Shown here one piece after another: positions 10,401-22,254 of a stretch of DNA of 64,000 bases (position 1 is its first letter; the number at the start of each line of letters is the position of its first letter). The stretch comes from Tenebrio molitor (Eukaryota > Arthropoda > Insecta > Coleoptera > Tenebrionidae), in NCBI RefSeq assembly GCF_963966145.1, contig NC_091046.1, forward strand, positions 62,001-126,000, in the 5' to 3' direction. Under the pieces are notes generated by a model. That model had not been told where the DNA came from and made no database searches. It saw nothing but the letters and a program-made list of their open reading frames with translations. The position numbers and the translations under genes are program-made.

Positions 10401-12100
10401 CCGTAGCTTGCTTAATAACGGAGCTATGGCCGTTTAAACTTTTGGAAATTCAAACGGCCATAACTCCGTTATTAAGCGACTTAGAGCGATGAATTTGGCA
10501 CCGTTGGATTCCTCTCGTCAAGCAGCTTCTTTTGAGTCAAAAATCTTCGAAAATTAAAAAAAATATTTTTTTTGCGAATTTCGCAAAAATTTTTATTTGA
10601 AAAGAAGCTCTTTGACGAGAGGAATCCAACGGTGTAAAATTCATTGCCGTAGCTTGCTTAATAACGGAGCTATGGCCGTTTAAAGTTTTGAAACTTCAAA
10701 CGGCCATAACTCCGTTATTAAGCGACTTAGAGCGATGAATTTGGCACCGTTGGATTCCTCTCGTCAAGCAGCTTCTTTTGAGTCAAAAATCTTCGAAAAT
10801 TAAAAAAAATATTTTTTTGCAAATTTCGCAAAAATTTTTATTTGAAAAGAAGCTCTTTGACGAGAGGAATCCAACGGTGTAAAATTCATTGCCGTAGCTT
10901 GCTTAATAACGGAGCTATGGCCGTTTAAAGTTTTGAAACTTCAAACGGCCATAACTCCGTTATTAAGCGACTTAGAGCGATGAATTTGGCACCGTTGGAT
11001 TCCTCTCGTCAAGCAGCTTCTTTTGAGTCAAAAATCTTCGAAAATTAAAACAAATATTTTTTTTGCGAATTTCGCAAAAATTTTTATTTCAAAAGAAGCT
11101 CTTTGACGAGAGGAATCCAACGGTGTAAAGTTCATTGCCGTAGCTTGCTTAATAACGGAGCTATGGCCGTTTAAACTTTTGGAAATTCAAACGGCCATAA
11201 CTCCGTTATTAAGCGACTTAGAGCGATGAATTTGGCACCGTTGGATTCCTCTCGTCAAGCAGCTTCTTTTGAGTCAAAAATCTTCGAAAATTAAAAAAAA
11301 TATTTTTTTTGCGAATTTCGCAAAAATTTTTATTTGAAAAGAAGCTCTTTGACGAGAGGAATCCAACGGTGTAAAATTCATTGCCGTAGCTTGCTTAATA
11401 ACGGAGCTATGGCCGTTTAAAGTTTTGAAACTTCAAACGGCCATAACTCCGTTATTAAGCGACTTAGAGCGATGAATTTGGCACCGTTGGATTCCTCTCG
11501 TCAAGCAGCTTCTTTTGAGTCAAAAATCTTCGAAAATTAAAAAAAATATTTTTTTGCAAATTTCGCAAAAATTTTTATTTGAAAAGAAGCTCTTTGACGA
11601 GAGGAATCCAACGGTGTAAAATTCATTGCCGTAGCTTGCTTAATAACGGAGCTATGGCCGTTTAAAGTTTTGAAACTTCAAACGGCCATAACTCCGTTAT
11701 TAAGCGACTTAGAGCGATGAATTTGGCACCGTTGGATTCCTCTCGTCAAGCAGCTTCTTTTGAGTCAAAAATCTTCGAAAATTAAAAAAAATATTTTTTT
11801 TGCGAATTTCGCAAAAATTTTTATTTCAAAAGAAGCTCTTTGACGAGAGGAATCCAACGGTGTAAAGTTCATTGCCGTAGCTTGCTTAATAACGGAGCTA
11901 TGGCCGTTTAAACTTTTGGAAATTCAAACGGCCATAACTCCGTTATTAAGCGACTTACAGCGATGAATTTGGCACCGTTGGATTCCTCTCGTCAAGCAGC
12001 TTCTTTTGAGCCAAAAATATTCGAAAATTAAAAAAATATATTTTTTTGCGAATTTCGCAAAAAATTTTTATTTGAAAAGAAGCTCTTTGACGAGAGGAAT
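7440..12100. repeat. 737-bp (3-unit) higher-order repeat region
   Basis: The variant core AAACTTTTGGAAATTC occurs at 7486, 8223 and 8960, and again at 10436, 11173 and 11910. Every neighbouring pair is 737 bp apart, and the middle pair is separated by 1476 bp because one copy carries the common core instead. The accompanying units ('aaacaaatattt' and 'tgcaaatttcgc') keep the same order. Three-unit spacing of 737 bp also links the 'ctctcgccaag' units at 3817 and 4554 and at 5536 and 6273. Confidence 0.8.
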
Positions 12101-14649
12101 CCAACGGTGTAAAGTTCATTGCCGTAGCTTGCTTAATAACGGAGCTATGGCCGTTTAAAGTTTTGAAAGTTCAAACGGCCATAACTCCGTTATTAAGCGA
12201 CTTAGAGCGATGAATTTGGCACCGTTGGATTCCTCTCGTGAAGCAGCTTCTTTTGAGCGAAAAATCTTCGAAAATTAAAAAAAATTTTTTTTTGCGAATT
12301 TCGCAAAAATTTTTATTTGAAAAGAAGCTCTTTGACGAGAGGAATCCAACGGTGTAAAATTCATTGCCGTAGGTTGCTTAATAACGGAGCTATGGCCGTT
12401 TAAAATTTTGAAATTTCAAACGGCCATAACTCCGTTATTAAGCGACTTTGAGCGATGAATTTGGCACCGTTGGATTCCTCTCGTCAAGCAGCTTCTTTTG
12501 AGCCAAAAATCTTCAAAAACTAAAAAAATTATTTTTTTGCGAATTTCGCAAAAATTTTTATTTTAAAAGAAGCTCTTTGACGAGAGGAACCCAACGGTGT
12601 AAAATTCATTGCCGTAGCTTGCTTAATAACGGAGCTATGGCCGTTTAAAGTTTTGAAACTTCAAACGGCCATAACTCCGTTATTAAGCGACTTAGAGCGA
12701 TGAATTTGGCACCGTTGGATTCCTCTCGTCAAGCAGCTTCTTTTGAGTCAAAAATCTTCGAAAATTAAAAAAAATATTTTTTTTGCGAATTTCGCAAAAA
12801 TTTTTATTTGAAAAGAAGCTCTTTGACGAGAGGAATCCAACGGTGTAAAATTCATTGCCGTAGCTTGCTTAATAACGGAGCTATGGCCGTTTAAAGTTTT
12901 GAAACTTCAAACGGCCATAACTCCGTTATTAAGCGACTTAGAGCGATGAATTTGGCACCGTTGGATTCCTCTCGTCAAGCAGCTTCTTTTGAGTCAAAAA
13001 TCTTCGAAAATTAAAAAAAATATTTTTTTGCAAATTTCGCAAAAATTTTTATTTGAAAAGAAGCTCTTTGACGAGAGGAATCCAACGGTGTAAAATTCAT
13101 TGCCGTAGCTTGCTTAATAACGGAGCTATGGCCGTTTAAAGTTTTGAAATTTCAAACGGCCATAACTCCGTTATTAAGCGACTTAGAGCGATGAATTTGG
13201 CACCGTTGGATTCCTCTCGTCAAGCAGCTTCTTTTGAGTCAAAAATCTTCGAAAATTAAAAAAAATATTTTTTTTGCGAATTTCGCAAAAATTTTTATTT
13301 CAAAAGAAGCTCTTTGACGAGAGGAATCCAACGGTGTAAAGTTCATTGCCGTAGCTTGCTTAATAACGGAGCTATGGCCGTTTAAACTTTTGGAAATTCA
13401 AACGGCCATAACTCCGTTATTAAGCGACTTACAGCGATGAATTTGGCACCGTTGGATTCCTCTCGTCAAGCAGCTTCTTTTGAGCCAAAAATATTCGAAA
13501 ATTAAAAAAATATATTTTTTTGCGAATTTCGCAAAAAATTTTTATTTGAAAAGAAGCTCTTTGACGAGAGGAATCCAACGGTGTAAAATTCATTGCCGTA
13601 GCTTGCTTAATAACGGAGCTATGGCCGTTTAAAGTTTTGAAACTTCAAACGGCCATAACTCCGTTATTAAGCGACTTAGAGCGATGAATTTGGCACCGTT
13701 GGATTCCTCTCGTCAAGCAGCTTCTTTTGAGTCAAAAATCTTCGAAAATTAAAACAAATATTTTTTTTGCGAATTTCGCAAAAATTTTTATTTCAAAAGA
13801 AGCTCTTTGACGAGAGGAATCCAACGGTGTAAAGTTCATTGCCGTAGCTTGCTTAATAACGGAGCTATGGCCGTTTAAACTTTTGGAAATTCAAACGGCC
13901 ATAACTCCGTTATTAAGCGACTTAGAGCGATGAATTTGGCACCGTTGGATTCCTCTCGTCAAGCAGCTTCTTTTGAGTCAAAAATCTTCGAAAATTAAAA
14001 AAAATATTTTTTTGCAAATTTCGCAAAAATTTTTATTTGAAAAGAAGCTCTTTGACGAGAGGAATCCAACGGTGTAAAATTCATTGCCGTAGCTTGCTTA
14101 ATAACGGAGCTATGGCCGTTTAAAGTTTTGAAATTTCAAACGGCCATAACTCCGTTATTAAGCGACTTAGAGCGATGAATTTGGCACCGTTGGATTCCTC
14201 TCGTCAAGCAGCTTCTTTTGAGTCAAAAATCTTCGAAAATTAAAACAAATATTTTTTTTGCGAATTTCGCAAAAATTTTTATTTCAAAAGAAGCTCTTTG
14301 ACGAGAGGAATCCAACGGTGTAAAGTTCATTGCCGTAGCTTGCTTAATAACGGAGCTATGGCCGTTTAAACTTTTGGAAATTCAAACGGCCATAACTCCG
14401 TTATTAAGCGACTTAGAGCGATGAATTTGGCACCGTTGGATTCCTCTCGTCAAGCAGCTTCTTTTGAGTCAAAAATCTTCGAAAATTAAAAAAAATATTT
14501 TTTTTTGCGAATTTCGCAAAAATTTTTATTTCAAAAGAAGCTCTTTGACGAGAGGAATCCAACGGTGTAAAGTTCATTGCCGTAGCTTGCTTAATAACGA
14601 AGCTATGGCCGTTTAAATTTTGAAACTTCAAACGACCATAACTCCGTTA

Positions 14650-17590
14650 TTAAGCGACTTAGAGCGATGAATTTGGCACCGTTGGATTCCTCTCGTCAAG
14701 CAGCTTCTTTTGAGTCAAAAATCTTCGAAAATTAAAAAAAATATTTTTTGCGAATTTCGCACAAATTTTTATTTGAAAAGAAGCTCTTTGACGAGAGGAA
14801 TCCAACGGTGTAAAATTCATTGCCGTAGCTCGCTTAATAACGGAGCTATGGCCGTTTAAAGTTTTGAAATTTCAAACGGCCATAACTCCGTTATTAAGCG
14901 ACTTAGAGCGATGAATTTGGCGCCGTTGGATTCCTCTCGTCAAGCAGCTTCTTTTGAGCGAAAAATCTTCGAAAATTAAAAAAAATATTTTTTTGCGAAT
15001 TTCGCAAAAATTTTTATTTGAAAAGAAGCTCTTTGACGAGAGGAATCCAACGGTGTAAAATTCATTGCCGTAGCTTGCTTAATAACGGAGCTATGGCCGT
15101 TTAAAGTTTTGAAACTTCAAACGGCCATAACTCCGTTATTAAGCGACTTAGAGCGATGAATTTGGCACCGTTGGATTCCTCTCGTCAAGCAGCTTCTTTT
15201 GAGTCAAAAATCTTCGAAAATTAAAAAAAATATTTTTTTTGCGAATTTCGCAAAAATTTTTATTTCAAAAGAAGCTCTTTGACGAGAGGAATCCAACGGT
15301 GTAAAGTTCATTGCCGTAGCTTGCTTAATAACGGAGCTATGGCCGTTTAAATTTTGAAACTTCAAACGACAATAACTCCGTTATTAAGCGACTTAGAGCG
15401 ATGAATTTGGCACCGTTGGATTCCTCTCGTCAAGCAGCTTCTTTTGAGTCAAAAATCTTCGAAAATTAAAACAAATATTTTTTTTGCGAATTTCGCAAAA
15501 ATTTTTATTTCAAAAGAAGCTCTTTGACGAGAGGAATCCAACGGTGTAAAATTCATTGCCGTAGCTTGCTTAATAACGGAGCTATGGCCGTTTAAAGTTT
15601 TGAAATTTCAAACGGCCATAACTCCGTTATTAAGCGACTTAGAGCGATGAATTTGGCACCGTTGGATTCCTCTCGTCAAGCAGCTTCTTTTGAGTCAAAA
15701 ATCTTCGAAAATTAAAACAAATATTTTTTTTGCGAATTTCGCAAAAATTTTTATTTGAAAAGAAGCTCTTTGACGAGAGGAATCCAACGGTGTAAAATTC
15801 ATTGCCGTAGGTTGCTTAATAACGGAGCTATGGCCGTTTAAAGTTTTGAAACTTCAAACGGCCATAACTCCGTTATTAAGCGACTTAGAGCGATGAATTT
15901 GGCACCGTTGGATTCCTCTCGTCAAGCAGCTTCTTTTGAGCGAAAAATCTTCGAAAATTAAAAAAAATATTTTTTGCGAATTTCGCAAAAAATTTTTATT
16001 TGAAAAGAAGCTCTTTGACGAGAGGAATCCAACGGTGTAAAATTCATTGCCGTAGCTTGCTTAATAACGGAGCTATGGCCGTTTAAAGTTTTGAAATTTC
16101 AAACGGCCATAACTCCGTTATTAAGCGACTTAGAGCGATGAATTTGGCACCGTTGGATTCCTCTCGTCAAGCAGCTTCTTTTGAGTCAAAAATCTTCGAA
16201 AATTAAAAAAAATATTTTTTGCGAATTTCGCACAAATTTTTATTTGAAAAGAAGCTCTTTGACGAGAGGAATCCAACGGTGTAAAATTCATTGCCGTAGC
16301 TCGCTTAATAACGGAGCTATGGCCGTTTAAAGTTTTGAAATTTCAAACGGCCATAACTCCGTTATTAAGCGACTTAGAGCGATGAATTTGGCGCCGTTGG
16401 ATTCCTCTCGTCAAGCAGCTTCTTTTGAGCGAAAAATCTTCGAAAATTAAAAAAAATATTTTTTTGCGAATTTCGCAAAAATTTTTATTTGAAAAGAAGC
16501 TCTTTGACGAGAGGAATCCAACGGTGTAAAATTCATTGCCGTAGCTTGCTTAATAACGGAGCTATGGCCGTTTAAAGTTTTGAAACTTCAAACGGCCATA
16601 ACTCCGTTATTAAGCGACTTAGAGCGATGAATTTGGCACCGTTGGATTCCTCTCGTCAAGCAGCTTCTTTTGAGTCAAAAATCTTCGAAAATTAAAAAAA
16701 ATATTTTTTTTGCGAATTTCGCAAAAATTTTTATTTCAAAAGAAGCTCTTTGACGAGAGGAATCCAACGGTGTAAAGTTCATTGCCGTAGCTTGCTTAAT
16801 AACGGAGCTATGGCCGTTTAAATTTTGAAACTTCAAACGACAATAACTCCGTTATTAAGCGACTTAGAGCGATGAATTTGGCACCGTTGGATTCCTCTCG
16901 TCAAGCAGCTTCTTTTGAGTCAAAAATCTTCGAAAATTAAAACAAATATTTTTTTTGCGAATTTCGCAAAAATTTTTATTTCAAAAGAAGCTCTTTGACG
17001 AGAGGAATCCAACGGTGTAAAATTCATTGCCGTAGCTTGCTTAATAACGGAGCTATGGCCGTTTAAAGTTTTGAAATTTCAAACGGCCATAACTCCGTTA
17101 TTAAGCGACTTAGAGCGATGAATTTGGCACCGTTGGATTCCTCTCGTCAAGCAGCTTCTTTTGAGTCAAAAATCTTCGAAAATTAAAACAAATATTTTTT
17201 TTGCGAATTTCGCAAAAATTTTTATTTGAAAAGAAGCTCTTTGACGAGAGGAATCCAACGGTGTAAAATTCATTGCCGTAGGTTGCTTAATAACGGAGCT
17301 ATGGCCGTTTAAAGTTTTGAAACTTCAAACGGCCATAACTCCGTTATTAAGCGACTTAGAGCGATGAATTTGGCACCGTTGGATTCCTCTCGTCAAGCAG
17401 CTTCTTTTGAGCGAAAAATCTTCGAAAATTAAAAAAAATATTTTTTGCGAATTTCGCAAAAAATTTTTATTTGAAAAGAAGCTCTTTGACGAGAGGAATC
17501 CAACGGTGTAAAATTCATTGCCGTAGCTTGCTTAATAACGGAGCTATGGCCGTTTAAAGTTTTGAAATTTCAAACGGCCATAACTCCGTT
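14650..17590. repeat. 1471-bp (6-unit) tandem duplication
   Basis: Marker variants repeat at a fixed 1471-bp offset: 'gctcgctt' at about 14829 and 16300, 'cgcacaaat' at 14761 and 16232, and 'gtaggttgc' at about 15811 and 17282. The two copies occupy roughly 14.65-16.12 and 16.12-17.59 kb. The last unit differs ('gagctatg' near 17607 and 'tcgtgaagc'). Confidence 0.75.
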
Positions 17591-17689
17591 ATTAAGCGAC
17601 TTAGAGCTATGAATTTGGCACCGTTGGATTCCTCTCGTGAAGCAGCTTCTTTTGAGCGAAAAATCTTCGAAAATTAAAAAATTTATTTT

Positions 17690-20215
17690 TTTGCGAATTT
17701 CGCAAAAATTTTTATTTGAAAAGAAGCTCTTTGACGAGAGGAATCCAACGGTGTAAAATTCATTGCCGTAGCTTGCTTAATAACGGAGCTATGGCCGTTT
17801 AAAGTTTTGAAACTTCAAACGGCCATAACTCCGTTATTAAGCGACTTAGAGCGATGAATTTGGCACCGTTGGATTCCTCTCGCCAAGCAGCTTCTTTTGA
17901 GCGAAAAATCTTCGAAAATTAAAAAAAATATTTTTTTGCTAATTTCGCAAAAAATTTTTATTTGAAAAGAAGCTCTTTGACGAGAGGAATCCAACGGTGT
18001 AAAATTCATTGCCGTAGCTTGCTTAATAACGGAGCTATGGCCGTTTAAAGTTTTGAAATTTCAAACGGCCATAACTCCGTTATTAAGCGACTTAGAGCGA
18101 TGAATTTGGCACCGTTGGATTCCTCTCGTCAAGCAGCTTCTTTTGAGTCAAAAATCTTCGAAAATTAAAACAAATATTTTTTTTGCGAATTTCGCAAAAA
18201 TTTTTATTTCAAAAGAAGCTCTTTGACGAGAGGAATCCAACGGTGTAAAGTTCATTGCCGTAGCTTGCTTAATAACGGAGCTATGGCCGTTTAAAGTTTT
18301 GAAACTTCAAACGGCCATAACTCCGTTATTAAGCGACTTAGAGCGATGAATTTGGCACCGTTGGATTCCTCTCGTCAAGCAGCTTCTTTTGAGTCAAAAA
18401 TCTTCGAAAATTAAAAAAAATATTTTTTTGCAAATTTCGCAAAAATTTTTATTTGAAAAGAAGCTCTTTGACGAGAGGAATCCAACGGTGTAAAATTCAT
18501 TGCCGTAGCTTGCTTAATAACGGAGCTATGGCCGTTTAAAGTTTTGAAACTTCAAACGGCCATAACTCCGTTATTAAGCGACTTAGAGCGATGAATTTGG
18601 CACCGTTGGATTCCTCTCGTGAAGCAGCTTCTTTTGAGCGAAAAATCTTCGAAAATTAAAAAAAATATTTTTTGCGAATTTCGCACAAATTTTTATTTGA
18701 AAAGAAGCTCTTTGACGAGAGGAATCCAACGGTGTAAAATTCATTGCCGTAGGTTGCTTAATAACGGAGCTATGGCCGTTTAAAATTTTGAAATTTCAAA
18801 CGGCCATAACTCCGTTATTAAGCGACTTTGAGCGATGAATTTGGCACCGTTGGATTCCTCTCGTCAAGCAGCTTCTTTTGAGTCAAAAATCTTCGAAAAT
18901 TAAAAAAAATATTTTTTTTTGCGAATTTCGCAAAAATTTTTATTTCAAAAGAAGCTCTTTGACGAGAGGAATCCAACGGTGTAAAGTTCATTGCCGTAGC
19001 TTGCTTAATAACGAAGCTATGGCCGTTTAAATTTTGAAACTTCAAACGACCATAACTCCGTTATTAAGCGACTTAGAGCGATGAATTTGGCACCGTTGGA
19101 TTCCTCTCGTCAAGCAGCTTCTTTTGAGTCAAAAATCTTCGAAAATTAAAAAAAATATTTTTTTGCGAATTTCGCAAAAATTTTTATTTGAAAAGAAGCT
19201 CTTTGACGAGAGGAATCCAACGGTGTAAAATTCATTGCCGTAGGTTGCTTAATAACGGAGCTATGGCCGTTTAAAGTTTTGAAACTTCAAACGGCCATAA
19301 CTTCGTTATTAAGCGACTTAGAGCGATGAATTTGGCACCGTTGGATTCCTCTCGTCAAGCAGCTTCTTTTGAGCGAAAAATCTTCGAAAATTAAAAAAAA
19401 TATTTTTTGCGAATTTCGCACAAATTTTTATTTGAAAAGAAGCTCTTTGACGAGAGGAATCCAACGGTGTAAAATTCATTGCCGTAGGTTGCTTAATAAC
19501 GGAGCTATGGCCGTTTAAAATTTTGAAATTTCAAACGGCCATAACTCCGTTATTAAGCGACTTTGAGCGATGAATTTGGCACCGTTGGATTCCTCTCGTC
19601 AAGCAGCTTCTTTTGAGCCAAAAATCTTCAAAAACTAAAAAAATTATTTTTTTGCGAATTTCGCAAAAATTTTTATTTTAAAAGAAGCTCTTTGACGAGA
19701 GGAACCCAACGGTGTAAAATTCATTGCCGTAGCTTACTTAATAACGGAGCTATGGCCGTTTAAAGTTTTGAAACTTCAAACGGCCATAACTCCGTTATTA
19801 AGCGACTTAGAGCGATGAATTTGGCACCGTTGGATTCCTCTCGTCAAGCAGCTTCTTTTGAGTCAAAAATCTTCGAAAATTAAAAAAAATATTTTTTTTT
19901 GCGAATTTCGCAAAAATTTTTATTTCAAAAGAAGCTCTTTGACGAGAGGAATCCAACGGTGGAAAGTTCATTGCCGTAGCTTGCTTAATAACGGAGCTAT
20001 GGCCGTTTAAATTTTGAAATTTCAAACGACCATAACTCCGTTATTAAGCGACTTAGAGCGATGAATTTGGCACCGTTGGATTCCTCTCGTCAAGCAGCTT
20101 CTTTTGAGTCAAAAATCTTCGAAAATTAAAAAAAATATTTTTTTGCGAATTTCGCAAAAATTTTTATTTGAAAAGAAGCTCTTTGACGAGAGGAATCCAA
20201 CGGTGTAAAATTCAT
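17690..20215. repeat. Long-range satellite block, copy A
   Basis: About ten units in a fixed order, with markers at 17815 (after 'gccaagcag' type), 18818 and 19807. The same order recurs 7844 bp to the right (25.5-28.1 kb) and again 14457 bp beyond that. Only a handful of base differences are visible by eye, for example 'gaaatttcaaacgacc' near 20008 where the other copies have 'gaaacttcaaacgacc'. It contains an empty Tigger site near 19.64 kb. Confidence 0.75.
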
Positions 20216-22186
20216 TGCCGTAGCTCGCTTAATAACGGAGCTATGGCCGTTTAAAGTTTTGAAATTTCAAACGGCCATAACTCCGTTATTAAGCGACTTA
20301 GAGCGATGAATTTGGCGCCGTTGGATTCCTCTCGTCAAGCAGCTTCTTTTGAGCGAAAAATCTTCGAAAATTAAAAAAAATATTTTTTTGCGAATTTCGC
20401 AAAAATTTTTATTTGAAAAGAAGCTCTTTGACGAGAGGAATCCAACGGTGTAAAATTCATTGCCGTAGCTTGCTTAATAACGGAGCTATGGCCGTTTAAA
20501 GTTTTGAAACTTCAAACGGCCATAACTCCGTTATTAAGCGACTTAGAGCGATGAATTTGGCACCGTTGGATTCCTCTCGTCAAGCAGCTTCTTTTGAGTC
20601 AAAAATCTTCGAAAATTAAAAAAAATATTTTTTTTGCGAATTTCGCAAAAATTTTTATTTCAAAAGAAGCTCTTTGACGAGAGGAATCCAACGGTGTAAA
20701 GTTCATTGCCGTAGCTTGCTTAATAACGGAGCTATGGCCGTTTAAATTTTGAAACTTCAAACGACAATAACTCCGTTATTAAGCGACTTAGAGCGATAAA
20801 TTTGGCACCGTTGGATTCCTCTCGTCAAGCAGCTTCTTTTGAGTCAAAAATCTTCGAAAATTAAAAAAAATATTTTTTTGCGAATTTCGCAAAAATTTTT
20901 ATTTGAAAAGAAGCTCTTTGACGAGAGGAATCCAACGGTGTAAAATTCATTGCCGTAGGTTGCTTAATAACGGAGCTATGGCCGTTTAAAGTTTTGAAAC
21001 TTCAAACGGCCATAACTTCGTTATTAAGCGACTCAGAGCGATGAATTTGGCACCGTTGGATTCCTCTCGTCAAGCAGCTTCTTTTGAGCGAAAAATCTTC
21101 GAAAATTAAAAAAAATATTTTTTGCGAATTTCGCACAAATTTTTATTTCAGAAGAAGCTCTTTGACGAGAGGAATCCAACGGTGTAAAATTCATTGCCGT
21201 AGCTTGCTTAATAACGGAGCTATGGCCGTTTAAAGTTTTGAAATTTCAAACGGCCATAACTCCGTTATTAAGCGACTTAGAGCGATGAATTTGGCGCCGT
21301 TGGATTCCTCTCGTCAAGCAGCTTCTTTTGAGCGAAAAATCTTCGAAAATTAAAAAAAATATTTTTTTGCGAATTTCGCAAAAATTTTTATTTGAAAAGA
21401 AGCTCTTTGACGAGAGGAATCCAACGGTGTAAAATTCATTGCCGTAGCTTGCTTAATAACGGAGCTATGGCCGTTTAAAGTTTTGAAACTTCAAACGGCC
21501 ATAACTCCGTTATTAAGCGACTTAGAGCGATGAATTTGGCACCGTTGGATTCCTCTCGTCAAGCAGCTTCTTTTGAGTCAAAAATCTTCGAAAATTAAAA
21601 AAAATATTTTTTTTGCGAATTTCGCAAAAATTTTTATTTGAAAAGAAGCTCTTTGACGAGAGGAATCCAACGGTGTAAAATTCATTGCCGTAGCTTGCTT
21701 AATAACGGAGCTATGGCCGTTTAAAGTTTTGAAACTTCAAACGGCCATAACTCCGTTATTAAGCGACTTAGAGCGATGAATTTGGCACCGTTGGATTCCT
21801 CTCGTCAAGCAGCTTCTTTTGAGTCAAAAATCTTCGAAAATTAAAAAAAATTTTTTTTTTGCGAATTTCGCAAAAATTTTTATTTGAAAAGAAGCTCTTT
21901 GACGAGAGGAATCCAACGGTGTAAAGTTCATTGCCGTAGCTTGCTTAATAACGGAGCTATGGCCGTTTAAATTTTGAAACTTCAAACGACCATAACTCCG
22001 TTATTAAGCGACTTAGAGCGATGAATTTGGCACCGTTGGATTCCTCTCGTCAAGCAGCTTCTTTTGAGTCAAAAATCTTCGAAAATTAAAAAAAATATTT
22101 TTTTGCGAATTTCGCAAAAATTTTTATTTGAAAAGAAGTTCTTTGACGAGAGGAATCCAACGGTGTAAAATTCATTGCCGTAGCTT

Positions 22187-22254
22187 GCTTAATAACGGAG
22201 CTATGGCCGTTTGAAGTTTCAAAACTTTAAACGGCCATAGCTCCGTTATTAAGC
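22187..22254. repeat. Satellite unit with inverted palindrome-1 core (first of 16)
   Basis: Here the core reads TTTGAAGTTTCAAAACTTTAAA, the reverse complement of the usual core, and the right arm is the exact complement of the left arm over 26 bases (GCTTAATAAC... to ...GTTATTAAGC). Ordinary units have a C/T mismatch in these arms (gctatgg against ccataac). Other occurrences of the inverted core: 24661, 30542, 33235, 35440, 37400, 44754, 46959, 49163, 51368, 52594, 55106, 56332, 57626 (hybrid right arm), 58116 and 59410. None is seen before 22 kb. Confidence 0.85.
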
